Of a DNA stretch of 64,000 nt, positions 45,001 through 56,900 are shown in pieces. Numbering within the stretch: position 1 is the stretch's first letter; the number at the start of each line of letters is the position of its first letter. Position numbers and translations under genes: made by a program. Origin of the DNA: Taudactylus pleione (taxonomy: Eukaryota; Chordata; Amphibia; Anura; Myobatrachidae); contig JAUIMM010000740.1 of assembly GCA_031769625.1 (NCBI GenBank), forward strand, positions 734,001-798,000. Reading direction: 5' to 3'. Under the pieces are notes generated by a model, which was given only the letters and a program-made list of their open reading frames with translations, made no database searches and was not told the origin of the DNA.

Positions 45001-48000
45001 TAGGTAAGTGAAAGTAGCTTCTTAGTGTTAGAAGTGTTAGGTAAGTGAAAGTAGCTGCTTAGTGTTAGAAGTGTTAGGTAAGTGAAAGTAGCTCTTAGTG
45101 TTAGAAGTATTAGGTAAGTGAAAGTAGCTGCTAAGTGTTAGAAGTGTTAGGTAAGTGAAAGTAGCTTCTTAGTGTTAGAAGTGTTAGGTAAGTGAAAGTA
45201 GCTGCTTAGTGTTGGAAGTGTTAGGTAAGTGAAAGTAGCTGCTTAGTGTTAGAAGTGTTAGGTAAGTGAAAGTAGCTCCATAGTGTTAGAAGTATTAGGT
45301 AAGTGAAAGTAGCTGCTTAGTGTTAGAAGTGTTAGGTAAGTGAAAGTAGCTCCATAGTGTTAGAAGTGTTAGGTAAGTGAAAGTAGCTCCATAGTGTTAG
45401 AAGTATTAGGTAAGTGAAAGTAGCTCTTAGTATTAGAAGTATTAGGTAAGTGAAAGTAGCTCTTAGTGTTAGCAGCATTAGGTAAGTGAAAGTAGCTCTT
45501 AGTGTTAGAAGTGTTAGGTAAGTGAAAGTAGCTTCTTAGTGTTAGAAGTGTTAGGTAAGTGAAAGTAGCTGCTTAGTGTTAGAAGTGTTAGGTAAGTGAA
45601 AGTAGCTGCTTAGTGTTAGAAGTGTTAGGTAAGTGAAAGTAGCTGCTTAGTGTTAGAAGTGTTAGGTAAGTGAAAGTAGCTTCTTAGTGTTAGAAGTGTT
45701 AGGTAAGTGAAAGTAGCTTCTTAGTGTTAGCAGCGTTAGGTAAGTGAAAGTAGCTCTTAGTGTTAGAAGTGTTAGGTAAGTGAAAGTAGCTTCTTAGTGT
45801 TAGCAGCGATAGGTAAGTGAAAGTAGCTCTTAGTGTTAGAAGTGTTAGGTAAGTGAAAGTAGCTTCTTAGTGTTAAAAGTGTTAGGTAAGTGAAAGTAGC
45901 TGCTTAGTGTTAGAAGTATTAGGTAAGTGAAAGTAGCTTCTTAGTGTTAGAAGTATTAGGTAAGTGAAAGTAGCTGCTTAGTGTTAGAAGTATTAGGTAA
46001 GTGAAAGTAGCTGCTTAGTGTTAGAAGTATTAGGTAAGTGAAATTAGCTCTTAGTGTTAGAAGTATTAGGTAAGTGAAAGTAGCTGCTTAGTGTTAGAAG
46101 TATTAGGTAAGTGAAAGTAGCTGCTTAGTGTTAGAAGTATTAGGTAAGTGAAAGTAGCTGCTTAGTGTTAGGAGTGTTAGGTAAGTGAAAGTAGCTGCTT
46201 AGTGTTAGAAGTGTTAGGTAAGTGACAGTAGCTCTTAGTGTTAGAAGTGTTAGGTAAGTGACAGTAGCTCTTAGTGTTAGCAGCATTAGGTAAGTGAAAG
46301 AAGCTTCTTAGTGTTAGCAGCGTTAGGTAAGTGAAAGTAGCTTCTTAGTGTTAGCAGCGTTAGGTAAGTGAAAGTAGCTCTTAGTGTTAGAAGTGTTAGG
46401 TAAGTGAAAGTAGCTTCTTAGTGTTTGAAGTGTTAGGTAAGTGAAAGTAGCTGCTTAGTGTTAGAAGTGTTAGGTAAGTGAAAGTAGCTCTTAGTGTTAG
46501 AAGTGTTAGGTAAGTGAAAGTAGCTCTTAGTGTTAGAAGTATTAGGTAAGTGACAGTAGCTCTTAGTGTTAGCAGCATTAGGTAAGTGAAAGTAGCTCTT
46601 AGTGTTAGCAACATTAGGTAAGTGAAAGTAGCTGCTTAGTGTTAGAAGTATTAGGTAAGTGAAAGTAGCTCTTAGTGTTAGAAGTGTTAGGTAAGTGAAA
46701 GAAGCTTCTTAGTGTTAGCAGCGTTAGGTAAGTGAAAGTAGCTTCTTAGTGTTAGCAGCGTTAGGTAAGTGAAAGTAGCTCTTAGTGTTAGAAGTGTTAG
46801 GTAAGTGAAAGTAGCTCTTAGTGTTAGAAGTGTTAGGTAAGTGAAAGTAGCTTCTTATTGTTAGAAGTATTAGGTAAGTGAAAGTAGCTTCTTAGTGTTA
46901 GAAGTGTTAGGTAAGTGAAAGTAGCTGCTTAGTGTTAGAAGTGTTAGGTAAGTGAAAGTAGCTCTTAGTGTTAGAAGTGTTAGGTAAGTGAAAGTAGCTC
47001 TTAGTGTTAGAAGTGTTAGGTAAGTGAAAGTAGCTTCTTAGTGTTAGAAGTGTTAGGTAAGTGACAGTAGCTTCTTAGTGTTAGAAGTGTTATGTAAGTG
47101 AAAGTAGCTGCTTAGTGTTAGAAGTGTTAGGTAAGTGAAAGTAGCTTATTAGTGTTAGCAGCATTAGGTAAGTGAAAGTAGCTCTTAGTGTTAGAAGTGT
47201 TAGGTAAGTGAAAGTAGCTTCTTAGTGTTAGAAGTGTTAGGTAAGTGAAAGTTGCTGCTTAGTGTTAGAAGTGTTAGGTAAGTGAAAGTAGCTTCTTAGT
47301 GTTAGCAGCATTAGGTAAGTGAAAGTAGCTCTTAGTGTTAGAAGTGTTAGGTAAGTGAAAGTAGCTGCTTAGTGTTAGAAGCATTAGGTAAGTGAAAGTA
47401 GCTGCTTAGTGTTAGAAGTGTTAGGTAAGTGAAAGTAGCTTCTTAGTGTTAGACGTGTTAGGTAAGTGAAAATAGCTTCTTAGTGTTAGCAGCGTTAGGT
47501 AAGTGAAAGTAGCTGCTTAGTGTTAGAAGTATTAGGTAAGTGAAAGTAGCTGCTTAGTGTTAGAAGTGTTAGGTAAGTGAAAGTAGCTGCTTAGTGTTAG
47601 AAGTGTTAGGTAAGTGAAAGTAGCTCTTAGTGTTAGAAGTGTTAGGTAAGTGAAAGTAGCTCTTAGTGTTAGAAGTGTTAGGTAAGTGAAAGTAGCTGTT
47701 AGTGTTAGAAGTGTTAGGTAAGTGAAAGTAGCTGCTTAGTGTTAGAAGTGTTAGGTAAGTGAAAGTAGCTGCTTAGTGTTAGAAGTGTTAGGTAAGTGAA
47801 AGTAGCTGCTTAGTGTTAGAAGTGTTAGGTAAGTGAAAGTAGCTCTTAGTGTTAGAAGTGTTAGGTAAGTGAAAGTAGCTCTTAGTGTTAGAAGTGTTAG
47901 GTAAGTGAAAGTAGCTGTTAGTGTTAGAAGTGTTAGGTAAGTGAAAGTAGCTGCTTAGTGTTAGAAGTGTTAGGTAAGTGAAAGTAGCTGCTTAGTGTTA

Positions 48001-50999
48001 GAAGTGTTAGGTAAGTGAAAGTAGCTGCTTAGTGTTAGAAGCATTAGGTAAGTGAAAGTAGCTGCTTAGTGTTAGCAGCATTAGGTAAGTGAAAGTAGCT
48101 GCTTAGTGTTAGAAGTGTTAGGTAAGTGAAAGTAGCTGCTTAGTGTTAGAAGTATTAGGTAAGTGAAAGTAGCTGCTTAGTGTTAGAAGTGTTAGGTAAG
48201 TGAAAGTAGCTTCTTAGTGTTAGAAGTATTAGGTAAGTGAAAGTAGCTTCTTAGTGTTAGAAGTGTTAGGTAAGTGAAAGTAGCTTCTTAGTGTTAGAAG
48301 TGTTAGGTAAGTGAAAGTAGCTTCTTAGTGTTAGATGTGTTAGGTAAGTGAAAGTAGCTCTTAGTGTTAGAAGTGTTAGGTAAGTGAAAGTAGCTGCTTA
48401 GTGTTAGAAGTATTAGGTAAGTGAAAGTAGCTGCTTAGTGTTAGAAGTATTAGGTAAGTGAAAGTAGCTGCTTAGTGTTAGAAGTGTTAGGTAAGTGAAA
48501 GTAGCTGCTTAGTGTTAGAAGTGTTAGGTAAGTGAAAGTAGCTGCTTAGTGTTAGAAGTGTTAGGTAAGTGAAAGTAGCTGCTTAGTGTTAGAAGTGTTA
48601 GGTAAGTGAAAGTAGCTCTTAGTGTTAGAAGTATTAGGTAAGTGAAAGTAGCTGCTTAGTGTTAGAAGTGTTAGGTAAGTGAAAGTAGCTCTTAGTGTTA
48701 GAAGTATTAGGTAAGTGAAAGTAGCTCTTAGTGTTAGAAGTATTAGGTAAGTGAAAGTAGCTCTTAGTGTTAGAAGTGTTAGGTAAGTGAAAGTAGCTGC
48801 TTAGTGTTAGCAGCATTAGGTAAGTGAAAGTAGCTCTTAGTGTTAGCAGCGTTAGGTAAGTGAAAGTAGCTCTTAGTGTTAGAAGTGTTAGGTAAGTGAA
48901 AGTAGCTCTTAGTGTTAGCAGCATTAGGTAAGTGAAAGTAGCTCTTAGTGTTAGAAGTGTTAGGTAAGCGAAAGTAGCTCTTAGTGTTAGAAGTGTTAGG
49001 TAAGTGAAAGTAGCTCTTAGTGTTAGCAGCGTTAGGTAAGTGAAAGTAGCTGCTTACTGTTAGAAGTGTTAGGTAAGTGAAAGTAGCTTCTTAGTGTTAG
49101 AAGTGTTAGGTAAGTGAAAGTAGCTTCTTAGTGTTAGAAGTGTTAGGTAAGTGAAAGTAGCTCTTATTGTTAGAAGCATTAGGTAAGTGAAAGTAGCTTC
49201 TTAGTGTTAGAAGTGTTAGGTAAGTGAAAGTAGCTCTTAGTGTTAGAAGCATTAGGTAAGTGAAAGTAGCTGCTTAGTGTTAGAAGTGTTAGGTAAGTGA
49301 AAGTAGCTGTTAGTGTTAGAAGTATTAGGTAAGTGAAAGTAGCTGCTTAGTGTTAGAAGTATTAGGTAAGTGAAAGTAGCCTCTTAGTGTTAGAAGTATT
49401 AGGTAAGTGAAAGTAGCTTCTTAGTGTTAGCAGCATTAGGTAAGTGAAAGTAGCCTCTTAGTGTTAGAAGTCTTAGGTAAGTGAAAGTAGCTGTTAGAGT
49501 TAGAAGTGTTAGGTAAGTGAAAGTAGCTGCTTAGTGTTAGAAGTGTTAGGTAAGTGAAAGTAGCTGCTTAGTGTTAGAAGTGTTAGGTAAGTGAAAGTAG
49601 CTGCTTAGTGTTAGAAGTGTTAGGTAAGTGAAAGTAGCTTCTTAGTGTTAGCAGCATTAGGTAAGTGAAAGTAGCCTCTTAGTGTTAGAAGTGTTAGGTA
49701 AGTGAAAGTAGCTGTTAGAGTTAGAAGTGTTAGGTAAGTGAAAGTAGCTGCTTAGTGTTAGAAGTGTTAGGTAAGTGAAAGTAGCTGCTTAGTGTTAGAA
49801 GTGTTAGGTAAGTGAAAGTAGCTGCTTAGTGTTAGAAGTGTTAGGTAAGTGAAAGTAGCTGCTTAGTGTTAGAAGTGTTAGGTAAGTGAAAGTAGCTGCT
49901 TAGTGTTAGAAGTGTTAGGTAAGTGAAAGTAGCTGCTTAGTGTTAGAAGTGTTAGGTAAGTGAAAGTAGCTGCTTAGTGTTAGAAGTGTTAGGTAAGTGA
50001 AAGTAGCTGCTTAGTGTTAGAAGTGTTAGGTAAGTGAAAGTAGCTGCTTAGTGTTAGAAGCATTAGTTAAGTGAAAGTAGTTCTTAGTGTTAGAAGCATT
50101 AGGTAAGTGAAAGTAGCTGCTTAGTGTTAGAAGTATTAGGTAAGTGAAAGTAGCTCTTAGTGTTAGAAGTGTTAGGTAAGTGAAAGTAGCTGCTTAGTGT
50201 TAGAAGTGTTAGGTAAGTGAAAGTAGCTGCTTAGTGTTAGAAGCATTAGGTAAGTGAAAGTAGCTGCTTAGTGTTAGGAGTGTTAGGTAAGTGAAAGTAG
50301 CTTCTTAGTGTTAGGAGTGTTAGGTAAGTGAAAGTAGCTCTTAGTGTTAGAAGCATTAGGTAAGTGAAAGTAGCTTCTTAGTGTTAGAAGTGTTAGGTAA
50401 GTGAAAGTAGCTCTTAGTGTTAGAAGCATTAGGTAAGTGAAAGTAGCTTCTTAGTGTTAGCAGCGTTAGGTAAGTGAAAGTAGCTTCTTAGTGTTAGGAG
50501 TGTTAGGTAAGTGAAAGTAGCTTCTTAGTGTTAGAAGCATTAGGTAAGTGAAAGTAGTTCTTAGTGTTAGAAGCATTAGGTAAGTGAAAGTAGCTGCTTA
50601 GTGTTAGAAGCATTAGGTAAGTGAAAGTAGCTGCTTAGTGTTAGCAGCGTTAGGTAAGTGAAAGTAGCTGCTTAGTGTTAGGAGTGTTAGGTAAGTGAAA
50701 GTAGCTTCTTAGTGTTAGGAGTGTTAGGTAAGTGAAAGTAGCTCTTAGTGTTAGAAGCATTAGGTAAGTGAAAGTAGCTTCTTAGTGTTAGAAGTGTTAG
50801 GTAAGTGAAAGTAGCTCTTAGTGTTAGAAGCATTAGGTAAGTGAAAGTAGCTTCTTAGTGTTAGCAGCGTTAGGTAAGTGAAAGTAGCTTCTTAGTGTTA
50901 GAAGCATTAGGTAAGTGAAAGTAGTTCTTAGTGTTAGAAGCATTAGGTAAGTGAAAGTAGCTGCTTAGTGTTAGAAGTATTAGGTAAGTGAAAGTAGCT

Positions 51000-53900
51000 G
51001 CTTAGTGTTAGAAGTGTTAGGTAAGTGAAAGTAGCTGCTTAGTGTTAGAAGTGTTAGGTAAGTGAAAGTAGCTGCTTAGTGTTAGAAGTGTTAGGTAAGT
51101 GAAAGTAGCTGCTTAGTGTTAGAAGTGTTAGGTAAGTGAAAGTAGCTGCTTAGTGTTAGAAGTATTAGGTAAGTGAAAGTAGCTTCTTAATGTTAGCAGC
51201 ATTAGGTAAGTGAAAGTAGCTCTTAGTGTTAGAAGTGTTAGGTAAGTGAAAGTAGCTGCTTAGTGTTAGAAGTGTTAGGTAAGTGAAAGTAGCTGCTTAG
51301 TGTTAGAAGCATTAGGTAAGTGAAAGTAGTTCTTAGTGTTAGAAGCATTAGGTAAGTGAAAGTAGCTTCTTAGTGTTAGCAGCGTTAGGTAAGTGAAAGT
51401 AGCTTCTTAGTGTTAGAAGCATTAGGTAAGTGAAAGTAGTTCTTAGTGTTAGAAGCATTAGGTAAGTGAAAGTAGCTTCTTAGTGTTAGCAGCGTTAGGT
51501 AAGTGAAAGTAGCTTCTTAGTGTTAGCAGCGTTAGGTAAGTGAAAGTAGCTCTTAGTGTTAGAAGTATTAGGTAAGTGAAAGTAGCTGCTTAGTGTTAGA
51601 AGTGTTAGGTAAGTGAAAGTAGCCGTTAGTGTTAGCAGCGTTAGGTAAGTGAAAGTAGCTTCTTAGTGTTAGAAGTGTTAGGTAAGTGAAAGTAGCTGCT
51701 TAGTGTTAGAAGCGTTAGGTAAGTGAAAGTAGCTCTTAGTGTTAGAAGTGTTAGGTAAGTGAAAGTAGCTCTTAGTGTTAGAAGCATTAGGTAAGTGAAA
51801 GTAGCTTCTTAGTGTTAGCAGCGTTAGGTAAGTGAAAGTAGCTTCTTAGTGTTAGAAGCATTAGGTAAGTGAAAGTAGTTCATAGTGTTAGAAGCATTAG
51901 GTAAGTGAAAGTAGCTGCTTAGTGTTAGAAGTATTAGGTAAGTGAAAGTAGCTGCTTAGTGTTAGAAGTGTTAGGTAAGTGAAAGTAGCTGCTTAGTGTT
52001 AGAAGTGTTAGGTAAGTGAAAGTAGCTGCTTAGTGTTAGAAGTGTTAGGTAAGTGAAAGTAGCTGCTTAGTGTTAGAAGTGTTAGGTAAGTGAAAGTAGC
52101 TGCTTAGTGTTAGAAGTATTAGGTAAGTGAAAGTAGCTTCTTAATGTTAGCAGCATTAGGTAAGTGAAAGTAGCTCTTAGTGTTAGAAGTGTTAGGTAAG
52201 TGAAAGTAGCTGCTTAGTGTTAGAAGTGTTAGGTAAGTGAAAGTAGCTGCTTAGTGTTAGAAGCATTAGGTAAGTGAAAGTAGTTCTTAGTGTTAGAAGC
52301 ATTAGGTAAGTGAAAGTAGCTTCTTAGTGTTAGCAGCGTTAGGTAAGTGAAAGTAGCTTCTTAGTGTTAGAAGCATTAGGTAAGTGAAAGTAGTTCTTAG
52401 TGTTAGAAGCATTAGGTAAGTGAAAGTAGCTTCTTAGTGTTAGCAGCGTTAGGTAAGTGAAAGTAGCTTCTTAGTGTTAGCAGCGTTAGGTAAGTGAAAG
52501 TAGCTCTTAGTGTTAGAAGTATTAGGTAAGTGAAAGTAGCTGCTTAGTGTTAGAAGTGTTAGGTAAGTGAAAGTAGCTTCTTAGTGTTAGCAGCGTTAGG
52601 TAAGTGAAAGTAGCTTCTTAGTGTTAGAAGTGTTAGGTAAGTGAAAGTAGCTGCTTAGTGTTAGAAGTGTTAGGTAAGTGAAAGTAGCTCTTAGTGTTAG
52701 AAGTATTAGGTAAGTGACAGTAGCTCTTAGTGTTAGCAGCATTAGGTAAGTGAAAGTAGCTCTTAGTGTTAGCAGCATTAGGTAAGTGAAAGTAGCTGCT
52801 TAGTGTTAGAAGTATTAGGTAAGTGAAAGTAGCTCTTAGTGTTAGAAGTGTTAGGTAAGTGAAAGTAGCTCTTAGTGTTAGAAGTGTTAGGTAAGTGACA
52901 GTAGCTCTTAGTGTTAGCAGCATTAGGTAAGTGAAAGAAGCTTCTTAGTGTTAGCAGCGTTAGGTAAGTGAAAGTAGCTTCTTAGTGTTAGCAGCGTTAG
53001 GTAAGTGAAAGTAGCTCTTAGTGTTAGAAGTGTTAGGTAAGTGAAAGTAGCTCTTAGTGTTAGAAGTGTTAGGTAAGTGAAAGTAGCTTCTTAGTGTTAG
53101 AAGTGTTAGGTAAGTGAAAGTAGCTTCTTAGTGTTAGAAGTGTTAGGTAAGTGAAAGTAGCTGCTTAGTGTTAGAAGTGTTAGGTAAGTGAAAGTAGCTC
53201 TTAGTGTTAGAAGTATTAGGTAAGTGACAGTAGCTCTTAGTGTTAGCAGCATTAGGTAAGTGAAAGTAGCTCTTAGTGTTAGCAGCATTAGGTAAGTGAA
53301 AGTAGCTGCTTAGTGTTAGAAGTATTAGGTAAGTGAAAGTAGCTTCTTAGTGTTAGCAGCGTTAGGTAAGTGAAAGTAGCTTCTTAGTGTTAGAAGCATT
53401 AGGTAAGTGAAAGTAGTTCATAGTGTTAGAAGCATTAGGTAAGTGAAAGTAGCTGCTTAGTGTTAGAAGTATTAGGTAAGTGAAAGTAGCTGCTTAGTGT
53501 TAGAAGTGTTAGGTAAGTGAAAGTAGCTGCTTAGTGTTAGAAGTGTTAGGTAAGTGAAAGTAGCTGCTTAGTGTTAGAAGTGTTAGGTAAGTGAAAGTAG
53601 CTGCTTAGTGTTAGAAGTGTTAGGTAAGTGAAAGTAGCTGCTTAGTGTTAGAAGTATTAGGTAAGTGAAAGTAGCTTCTTAATGTTAGCAGCATTAGGTA
53701 AGTTAAAGTAGCTATTAGTGTTAGAAGTGTTAGGTAAGTGAAAGTAGCTGCTTAGTGTTAGAAGTGTTAGGTAAGTGAAAGTAGCTGCTTAGTGTTAGAA
53801 GCATTAGGTAAGTGAAAGTAGTTCTTAGTGTTAGAAGCATTAGGTAAGTGAAAGTAGCTTCTTAGTGTTAGCAGCGTTAGGTAAGTGAAAGTAGCTTCTT

Positions 53901-56900
53901 AGTGTTAGAAGCATTAGGTAAGTGAAAGTAGTTCTTAGTGTTAGAAGCATTAGGTAAGTGAAAGTAGCTTCTTAGTGTTAGCAGCGTTAGGTAAGTGAAA
54001 GTAGCTTCTTAGTGTTAGCAGCGTTAGGTAAGTGAAAGTAGCTCTTAGTGTTAGAAGTATTAGGTAAGTGAAAGTAGCTGCTTAGTGTTAGAAGTGTTAG
54101 GTAAGTGAAAGTAGCTTCTTAGTGTTAGCAGCGTTAGGTAAGTGAAAGTAGCTTCTTAGTGTTAGAAGTGTTAGGTAAGTGAAAGTAGCTGCTTAGTGTT
54201 AGAAGTGTTAGGTAAGTGAAAGTAGCTCTTAGTGTTAGAAGTATTAGGTAAGTGACAGTAGCTCTTAGTGTTAGCAGCATTAGGTAAGTGAAAGTAGCTC
54301 TTAGTGTTAGCAGCATTAGGTAAGTGAAAGTAGCTGCTTAGTGTTAGAAGTATTAGGTAAGTGAAAGTAGCTCTTAGTGTTAGAAGTGTTAGGTAAGTGA
54401 AAGTAGCTCTTAGTGTTAGAAGTGTTAGGTAAGTGACAGTAGCTCTTAGTGTTAGCAGCATTAGGTAAGTGAAAGAAGCTTCTTAGTGTTAGCAGCGTTA
54501 GGTAAGTGAAAGTAGCTTCTTAGTGTTAGCAGCGTTAGGTAAGTGAAAGTAGCTCTTAGTGTTAGAAGTGTTAGGTAAGTGAAAGTAGCTCTTAGTGTTA
54601 GAAGTGTTAGGTAAGTGAAAGTAGCTTCTTAGTGTTAGAAGTGTTAGGTAAGTGAAAGTAGCTTCTTAGTGTTAGAAGTGTTAGGTAAGTGAAAGTAGCT
54701 GCTTAGTGTTAGAAGTGTTAGGTAAGTGAAAGTAGCTCTTAGTGTTAGAAGTATTAGGTAAGTGACAGTAGCTCTTAGTGTTAGCAGCATTAGGTAAGTG
54801 AAAGTAGCTCTTAGTGTTAGCAGCATTAGGTAAGTGAAAGTAGCTGCTTAGTGTTAGAAGTATTAGGTAAGTGAAAGTAGCTTCTTAGTGTTAGCAGCGT
54901 TAGGTAAGTGAAAGTAGCTTCTTAGTGTTAGAAGCATTAGGTAAGTGAAAGTAGTTCATAGTGTTAGAAGCATTAGGTAAGTGAAAGTAGCTGCTTAGTG
55001 TTAGAAGTATTAGGTAAGTGAAAGTAGCTGCTTAGTGTTAGAAGTGTTAGGTAAGTGAAAGTAGCTGCTTAGTGTTAGAAGTGTTAGGTAAGTGAAAGTA
55101 GCTGCTTAGTGTTAGAAGTGTTAGGTAAGTGAAAGTAGCTGCTTAGTGTTAGAAGTGTTAGGTAAGTGAAAGTAGCTGCTTAGTGTTAGAAGTATTAGGT
55201 AAGTGAAAGTAGCTTCTTAATGTTAGCAGCATTAGGTAAGTTAAAGTAGCTATTAGTGTTAGAAGTGTTAGGTAAGTGAAAGTAGCTGCTTAGTGTTAGA
55301 AGTGTTAGGTAAGTGAAAGTAGCTGCTTAGTGTTAGAAGCATTAGGTAAGTGAAAGTAGTTCTTAGTGTTAGAAGCATTAGGTAAGTGAAAGTAGCTTCT
55401 TAGTGTTAGCAGCGTTAGGTAAGTGAAAGTAGCTTCTTAGTGTTAGAAGCATTAGGTAAGTGAAAGTAGTTCTTAGTGTTAGAAGCATTAGGTAAGTGAA
55501 AGTAGCTTCTTAGTGTTAGCAGCGTTAGGTAAGTGAAAGTAGCTTCTTAGTGTTAGCAGCGTTAGGTAAGTGAAAGTAGCTCTTAGTGTTAGAAGTATTA
55601 GGTAAGTGAAAGTAGCTGCTTAGTGTTAGAAGTGTTAGGTAAGTGAAAGTAGCTTCTTAGTGTTAGCAGCGTTAGGTAAGTGAAAGTAGCTTCTTAGTGT
55701 TAGAAGTGTTAGGTAAGTGAAAGTAGCTGCTTAGTGTTAGAAGTGTTAGGTAAGTGAAAGTAGCTCTTAGTGTTAGAAGTATTAGGTAAGTGACAGTAGC
55801 TCTTAGTGTTAGCAGCATTAGGTAAGTGAAAGTAGCTCTTAGTGTTAGCAGCATTAGGTAAGTGAAAGTAGCTGCTTAGTGTTAGAAGTATTAGGTAAGT
55901 GAAAGTAGCTCTTAGTGTTAGAAGTGTTAGGTAAGTGAAAGTAGCTCTTAGTGTTAGAAGTGTTAGGTAAGTGACAGTAGCTCTTAGTGTTAGCAGCATT
56001 AGGTAAGTGAAAGAAGCTTCTTAGTGTTAGCAGCGTTAGGTAAGTGAAAGTAGCTTCTTAGTGTTAGCAGCGTTAGGTAAGTGAAAGTAGCTCTTAGTGT
56101 TAGAAGTGTTAGGTAAGTGAAAGTAGCTCTTAGTGTTAGAAGTGTTAGGTAAGTGAAAGTAGCTTCTTAGTGTTAGAAGTGTTAGGTAAGTGAAAGTAGC
56201 TTCTTAGTGTTAGAAGTGTTAGGTAAGTGAAAGTAGCTGCTTAGTGTTAGAAGTGTTAGGTAAGTGAAAGTAGCTCTTAGTGTTAGAAGTATTAGGTAAG
56301 TGACAGTAGCTCTTAGTGTTAGCAGCATTAGGTAAGTGAAAGTAGCTCTTAGTGTTAGCAGCATTAGGTAAGTGAAAGTAGCTGCTTAGTGTTAGAAGTA
56401 TTAGGTAAGTGAAAGTAGCTGCTTAGTGTTAGAAGTGTTAGGTAAGTGAAAGTAGCTGCTTAGTGTTAGAAGCATTAGGTAAGTGAAAGTAGTTCTTAGT
56501 GTTAGAAGCATTAGGTAAGTGAAAGTAGCTTCTTAGTGTTAGCAGCGTTAGGTAAGTGAAAGTAGCTTCTTAGTGTTAGAAGCATTAGGTAAGTGAAAGT
56601 AGTTCTTAGTGTTAGAAGCATTAGGTAAGTGAAAGTAGCTTCTTAGTGTTAGCAGCGTTAGGTAAGTGAAAGTAGCTTCTTAGTGTTAGCAGCGTTAGGT
56701 AAGTGAAAGTAGCTCTTAGTGTTAGAAGTATTAGGTAAGTGAAAGTAGCTGCTTAGTGTTAGAAGTGTTAGGTAAGTGAAAGTAGCTTCTTAGTGTTAGC
56801 AGCGTTAGGTAAGTGAAAGTAGCTTCTTAGTGTTAGAAGTGTTAGGTAAGTGAAAGTAGCTGCTTAGTGTTAGAAGTGTTAGGTAAGTGAAAGTAGCTCT